Source of the DNA: Oscillospiraceae bacterium UBA4632
GTDB lineage: Bacteria; Bacillota; Clostridia; Oscillospirales; Oscillospiraceae
Reading direction: 5' to 3'
DNA length: 15,514 nucleotides
Assembly: GCA_002405995.1 (NCBI GenBank)
Contig: DHMW01000121.1
Location: 1 to 15,514, forward strand
Shown one piece after another: positions 13,731 through 15,514 of this stretch; position 1 is the first letter of the stretch, and every line of letters begins with the position of its first letter. The translations under genes were made by a program, and so were the position numbers. The notes under the pieces are model-generated. The model did not search any database. It was not told the DNA's origin and saw nothing but the letters and a program-made list of their open reading frames with translations.

Positions 13731-14612
13731 TTATGAAATTTTTCTTGTAAAATTCCCGCCGATGCGCACGCCCTCCTGCACGATGAAAAATGCGTGCGGG
13801 TCAAGCTCGCGCACCGTCTCCTGCAGCTCGGAGACCTCAAACTTCGAAACGCAGACGCACAGCACGCGGATATCGCTGCCGGTGTAAGCGCCCTTGCCCT
13901 CCCAGTAGGTCACGCCGCGGCTCAGGCGCTGCATGATATTGGCAGGCAGCTGCGGGTCCTCGTCCTTGGTGAAGATGAGCACCTGCACGCTGATATTCTG
14001 CTGGTGGCCGCGATCGATAAACAGCGAGCAGAACACCGTGTAGATCACGGAGTAGATGGCGGTCTGGATGTTGAACAGGAGCGCGCAGGCGGCGTAGAGC
14101 AGCACGTTGAAGCTCAGCGAAAAGCGGCCGACGGTAAACCGGCTGCCGCGCTTGCTCAGGCACAGCCCCACCACGTCAAGCCCGCCGGTCGAGCAGCCGC
14201 ACGTCAGCGCCAGCCCGAGCGCAAAGCCGCACACGATGCCGCCCACCACGCAGGCCGAAAGCGGGTCGGTCAGCAGCGGCTGCGCCGGGGAGCGGATGAC
14301 GCTCAGAAACAGCGACGACGTGCCCACGCAGATCAGCGTGCGCAGCAGGAAGCCGCGCCCCAGCTCGCGCCACGCCATGACGAGCACCGGCACGTTGAAC
14401 AGAAAATACAGGATACCGGCGATATCCACGCCCGCGGGCAGCGCAACGCTGCGCGCCAGCAGTGTGCGCAGCACCTGGCTCAGGCCCACCACGCCGCCGG
14501 AGTAAAGCCCCACCGGCACGATAAAAAGATTCACGCCCGCCGCGTACAGGAATGTTGCAAATACGCCGATGGCAACACGCGTCCATTTGTTCTGCAGCGC
14601 TTTATGAAGCAT
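13731..14612 (-). CDS. YitT family membrane protein (DUF161 + DUF2179)
   Basis: A 293-residue membrane protein of the YitT family, whose transport role is not established. Five to six hydrophobic segments occupy about 10-195, including the conserved 'NLFIVPVGLYSGGVVGLSQVL' at 28-48 and 'TCGCSTGGLDVVGLCLSKR' near 136-154. The C-terminal 85 residues form the cytoplasmic DUF2179 domain ('RGVTYWEGKGAYTG' followed by 'VLCVCVSKFEVSELQETVRELDPHAFFIV'). The length is normal. The ATG is preceded by a GGGGAGAG stretch. It has its own promoter, which overlaps the stop codon of the gene upstream, and a clear terminator. Confidence 0.9.
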   Translation of the reverse strand: MLHKALQNKWTRVAIGVFATFLYAAGVNLFIVPVGLYSGGVVGLSQVLRTLLARSVALPAGVDIAGILYFLFNVPVLVMAWRELGRGFLLRTLICVGTSSLFLSVIRSPAQPLLTDPLSACVVGGIVCGFALGLALTCGCSTGGLDVVGLCLSKRGSRFTVGRFSLSFNVLLYAACALLFNIQTAIYSVIYTVFCSLFIDRGHQQNISVQVLIFTKDEDPQLPANIMQRLSRGVTYWEGKGAYTGSDIRVLCVCVSKFEVSELQETVRELDPHAFFIVQEGVRIGGNFTRKIS

Positions 14613-14666
14613 CCTTCTCTCCCCTTTTCTCTCCGCGCTCCGTTCCGTTTGTCACGGGACATCCTG

Positions 14667-14696
14667 ATTATATCCCATAACGCAGGCATTTGTAAA
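14667..14696 (-). promoter_or_regulatory. Promoter of the YitT gene overlapping the upstream stop codon
   Basis: A -35 TTTACA (14691-14696) and a perfect -10 TATAAT (14667-14672) are 18 nt apart on the minus strand. The -10 contains the TAA that ends the sigma-region-4 gene. Confidence 0.7.
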
Positions 14697-14976
14697 GCCT
14701 CCTCTGCGCGCGCGCGAGCGTGCGCGTCACCGTGGACTTGCTCACGCCCAGGCGCCCTGCGATCTGCGTCACGCTCATCGCCTCCTCGTAGCGCAGGTGC
14801 AGCATCTCGCGCTGGCGCGCCGTCAGCTCCTCGTCGCGGGCAAGGCGCAGGTTGCGCTTCAGCCGCCGCACATCGCCCGCGTTATCCTCGGCGCTGGCGC
14901 GCACCCACGCCGCCATATCCCCGTAAAACTCGCTGCTGCGCGCAGAAAACGCGCCGCTATAGGGTGTACCTTTCAC
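14668..14976 (-). CDS. Small sigma-70 region 4-type DNA-binding protein
   Basis: A 102-residue protein whose second half (about 49-98) is a sigma-70 region 4 helix-turn-helix: 'ELTARQREMLHLRYEEAMSVTQIAGRLGVSKSTVTRTLARAQRRL'. The first half is short, polar and helical ('EFYGDMAAWVRAS', 'VRRLKRNLRLARDEEL') and shows no region 2. It therefore cannot be a complete sigma factor and more likely acts as a DNA-binding regulator or partner. The start is GTG with AAAGGGG 11 nt upstream. It overlaps the preceding coiled-coil gene by 20 nt and is the last gene of a three-gene overlapping cluster. Targets are unknown. Confidence 0.8.
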   Translation of the reverse strand: MKGTPYSGAFSARSSEFYGDMAAWVRASAEDNAGDVRRLKRNLRLARDEELTARQREMLHLRYEEAMSVTQIAGRLGVSKSTVTRTLARAQRRLYKCLRYGI

Positions 14977-15187
14977 TGCGGTGATATCCCCTTTCGTAGT
15001 AATGCTGCGTCAGCTCCGCCAGCTCGCGCGACTGGCGCAGCAGCTGCCGCAGCTCAGCGATGCGCCGCGCAAGCGCCTCTCTCTCCTCCGGCTCCGCCGT
15101 CCTTGCCTGCTCGCGCAGCGCCGTCATGCGCATGCGGATGCGCAGCGCGTCCTGCCGGTAGACATAGGACATCTGGTACAGCGTCAT
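14957..15187 (-). CDS. Small coiled-coil protein of unknown function
   Basis: A 76-residue protein, nearly all predicted helix. Charged heptad-like repeats run through about 10-60 ('RIRMRMTALREQARTAEPEE', then 'ALARRIAELRQLLRQSRELAEL'), and the end is Tyr- and His-rich ('HYYERGYHRSERYTL'). There is no signal peptide or membrane segment. The ATG overlaps the stop of the upstream gene (ATGA) and has GGAGG within it. Its own stop lies 20 nt inside the sigma-region-4 gene. The tight overlaps on both sides and clean ribosome binding site support a real gene. I do not recognise the family. Confidence 0.7.
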   Translation of the reverse strand: MTLYQMSYVYRQDALRIRMRMTALREQARTAEPEEREALARRIAELRQLLRQSRELAELTQHYYERGYHRSERYTL

Positions 15188-15387
15188 TCCTCCATCTCCT
15201 CTCCCAGTATGTATTCAAAGGGCTTGAGCGCTCCGCGCGCAAACTGCGTCAAGCAGTCCGCGCAGACCGTGATCCCGCTGCAATACCACAGCGTTTCGCC
15301 CGCGCAGATCTCCTGCGCGCAAAGCGTGCATACCGCCCGCGGCGCCCCTTTCCGCGCCGCGGCGTAATGCCATTTCCTTCCCTGCAA
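15184..15387 (-). CDS. Small Cys-rich, probably zinc-binding protein
   Basis: A short protein of 67 residues with paired cysteines: a CxxC near residues 20-23, a lone Cys near 36 and a second CxxC near 42-45. The spacing suits a zinc ribbon or zinc finger. A short acidic helical tail follows ('FEYILGEEMEE'). No membrane segment is seen. The start is a TTG: AAGGAGG lies upstream, 7 nt before the TTG at 15387 and 4 nt before an adjacent TTG at 15390; no ATG is available in frame. It is first in a cluster where its TGA overlaps the ATG of the coiled-coil gene. No family was recognised. Confidence 0.65.
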   Translation of the reverse strand: MQGRKWHYAAARKGAPRAVCTLCAQEICAGETLWYCSGITVCADCLTQFARGALKPFEYILGEEMEE

Positions 15388-15394
15388 CAATTTC

Positions 15395-15401
15395 CCTCCT
15401 T
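15395..15401 (-). promoter_or_regulatory. Strong ribosome binding site for a TTG start
   Basis: AAGGAGG on the minus strand lies 7 nt before the TTG at 15387. It is the main evidence for a TTG-initiated gene here. Confidence 0.65.
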
Positions 15402-15418
15402 TTTTTCAAAAGTACAGC

Positions 15419-15447
15419 TTGACAAAGCGCCGTAAATCTGTTAATAT
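15419..15447 (+). promoter_or_regulatory. Sigma-A promoter of tRNA-Thr
   Basis: A perfect -35 TTGACA (15419-15424) and -10 TAATAT (15442-15447) are 17 nt apart. The transcript would begin about 10 nt before the mature tRNA end. Confidence 0.85.
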
Positions 15448-15465
15448 ACGATTCGTTGCTGAGAT

Positions 15466-15514
15466 GCTGGTATAGCTCAGCTGGTAGAGCAGCTGATTTG
15501 TAATCAGCAGGTCG
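15466..15514 (+). tRNA. tRNA-Thr (anticodon TGT), 5' part, cut by window edge
   Basis: The 5' acceptor strand GCTGGTA is followed by TA and the D-arm GCTC...GAGC. The anticodon stem GCTGA/TCAGC (15492-15496 with 15504-15508) encloses loop TTTGTAA with anticodon TGT at 15499-15501, which reads ACA threonine codons. The variable loop begins at the edge; the T-arm and 3' acceptor lie outside the window. Confidence 0.93.

Noticed and set aside
13794..14984. 396-codon plus-strand open frame opposite YitT and the sigma-region-4 gene
   Set aside because: Ala/Arg/His/Gln-rich composition typical of a reverse-strand shadow, crossing two real genes.
15391..15465. Minus-strand promoter for the small-protein operon
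   Set aside because: Candidate -10 boxes (TGTACT, TATATT) have no matching -35 at 16-18 nt; not reported as a feature.

Overview
The window reads as chromosomal core and near-core DNA of a high-GC Firmicute, most likely a gut-type Clostridia of the Oscillospirales. This is inferred from several signs: GC-rich codon use with strong AGGAGG-type ribosome binding sites and sigma-A promoters; an FtsEX pair; a YycJ/WalJ-type hydrolase next to RlmH; DUF4830, DUF4914, YitT and LysO families; and a KdpE-like regulator with a short DUF4118 kinase. No phage, insertion sequence, CRISPR array or defence system was seen.

Layout from left to right. On the minus strand, ftsX (cut by the window edge) and ftsE share a promoter. 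A CdaR/PucR-type regulator and an RsuA-family 16S rRNA pseudouridine synthase follow. On the plus strand come a DUF4830 protein with its own terminator, then a four-gene operon: a WalJ-type metallo-hydrolase, rlmH, a DUF2007-like small protein and a phosphoglucomutase-type enzyme broken by a one-base insertion near its end. A LysO-family lysine exporter follows on the plus strand. It converges, across a region rich in stem-loops, on a minus-strand two-component operon (sensor kinase, then response regulator).

Further right, still on the minus strand, are an orphan OadG-like sodium pump gamma subunit, trmO, a large DUF4914 protein with a P-loop, and a YitT transporter. A tight three-gene cluster comes next: a cysteine-rich small protein, a coiled-coil small protein and a protein carrying only a sigma-70 region 4 domain. 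Divergent from this cluster, a plus-strand promoter drives tRNA-Thr(TGT), which is cut off by the right edge.

Most genes are independent housekeeping or small-operon units with their own promoters and terminators. The points most worth a second look are these: the frameshift that removes the phosphate-binding motif of the phosphomutase; the trmO promoter whose -10 box sits in the loop of the terminator of the preceding gene; the 11-bp-spaced direct repeats that replace the -35 of the kinase promoter; the DUF4914 protein with an HprK/PEPCK-like P-loop; the orphan OadG; and the overlapping Cys-rich / coiled-coil / sigma-region-4 operon. I did not find a clearly new multi-gene system; the last operon is the best candidate for an undescribed functional unit.
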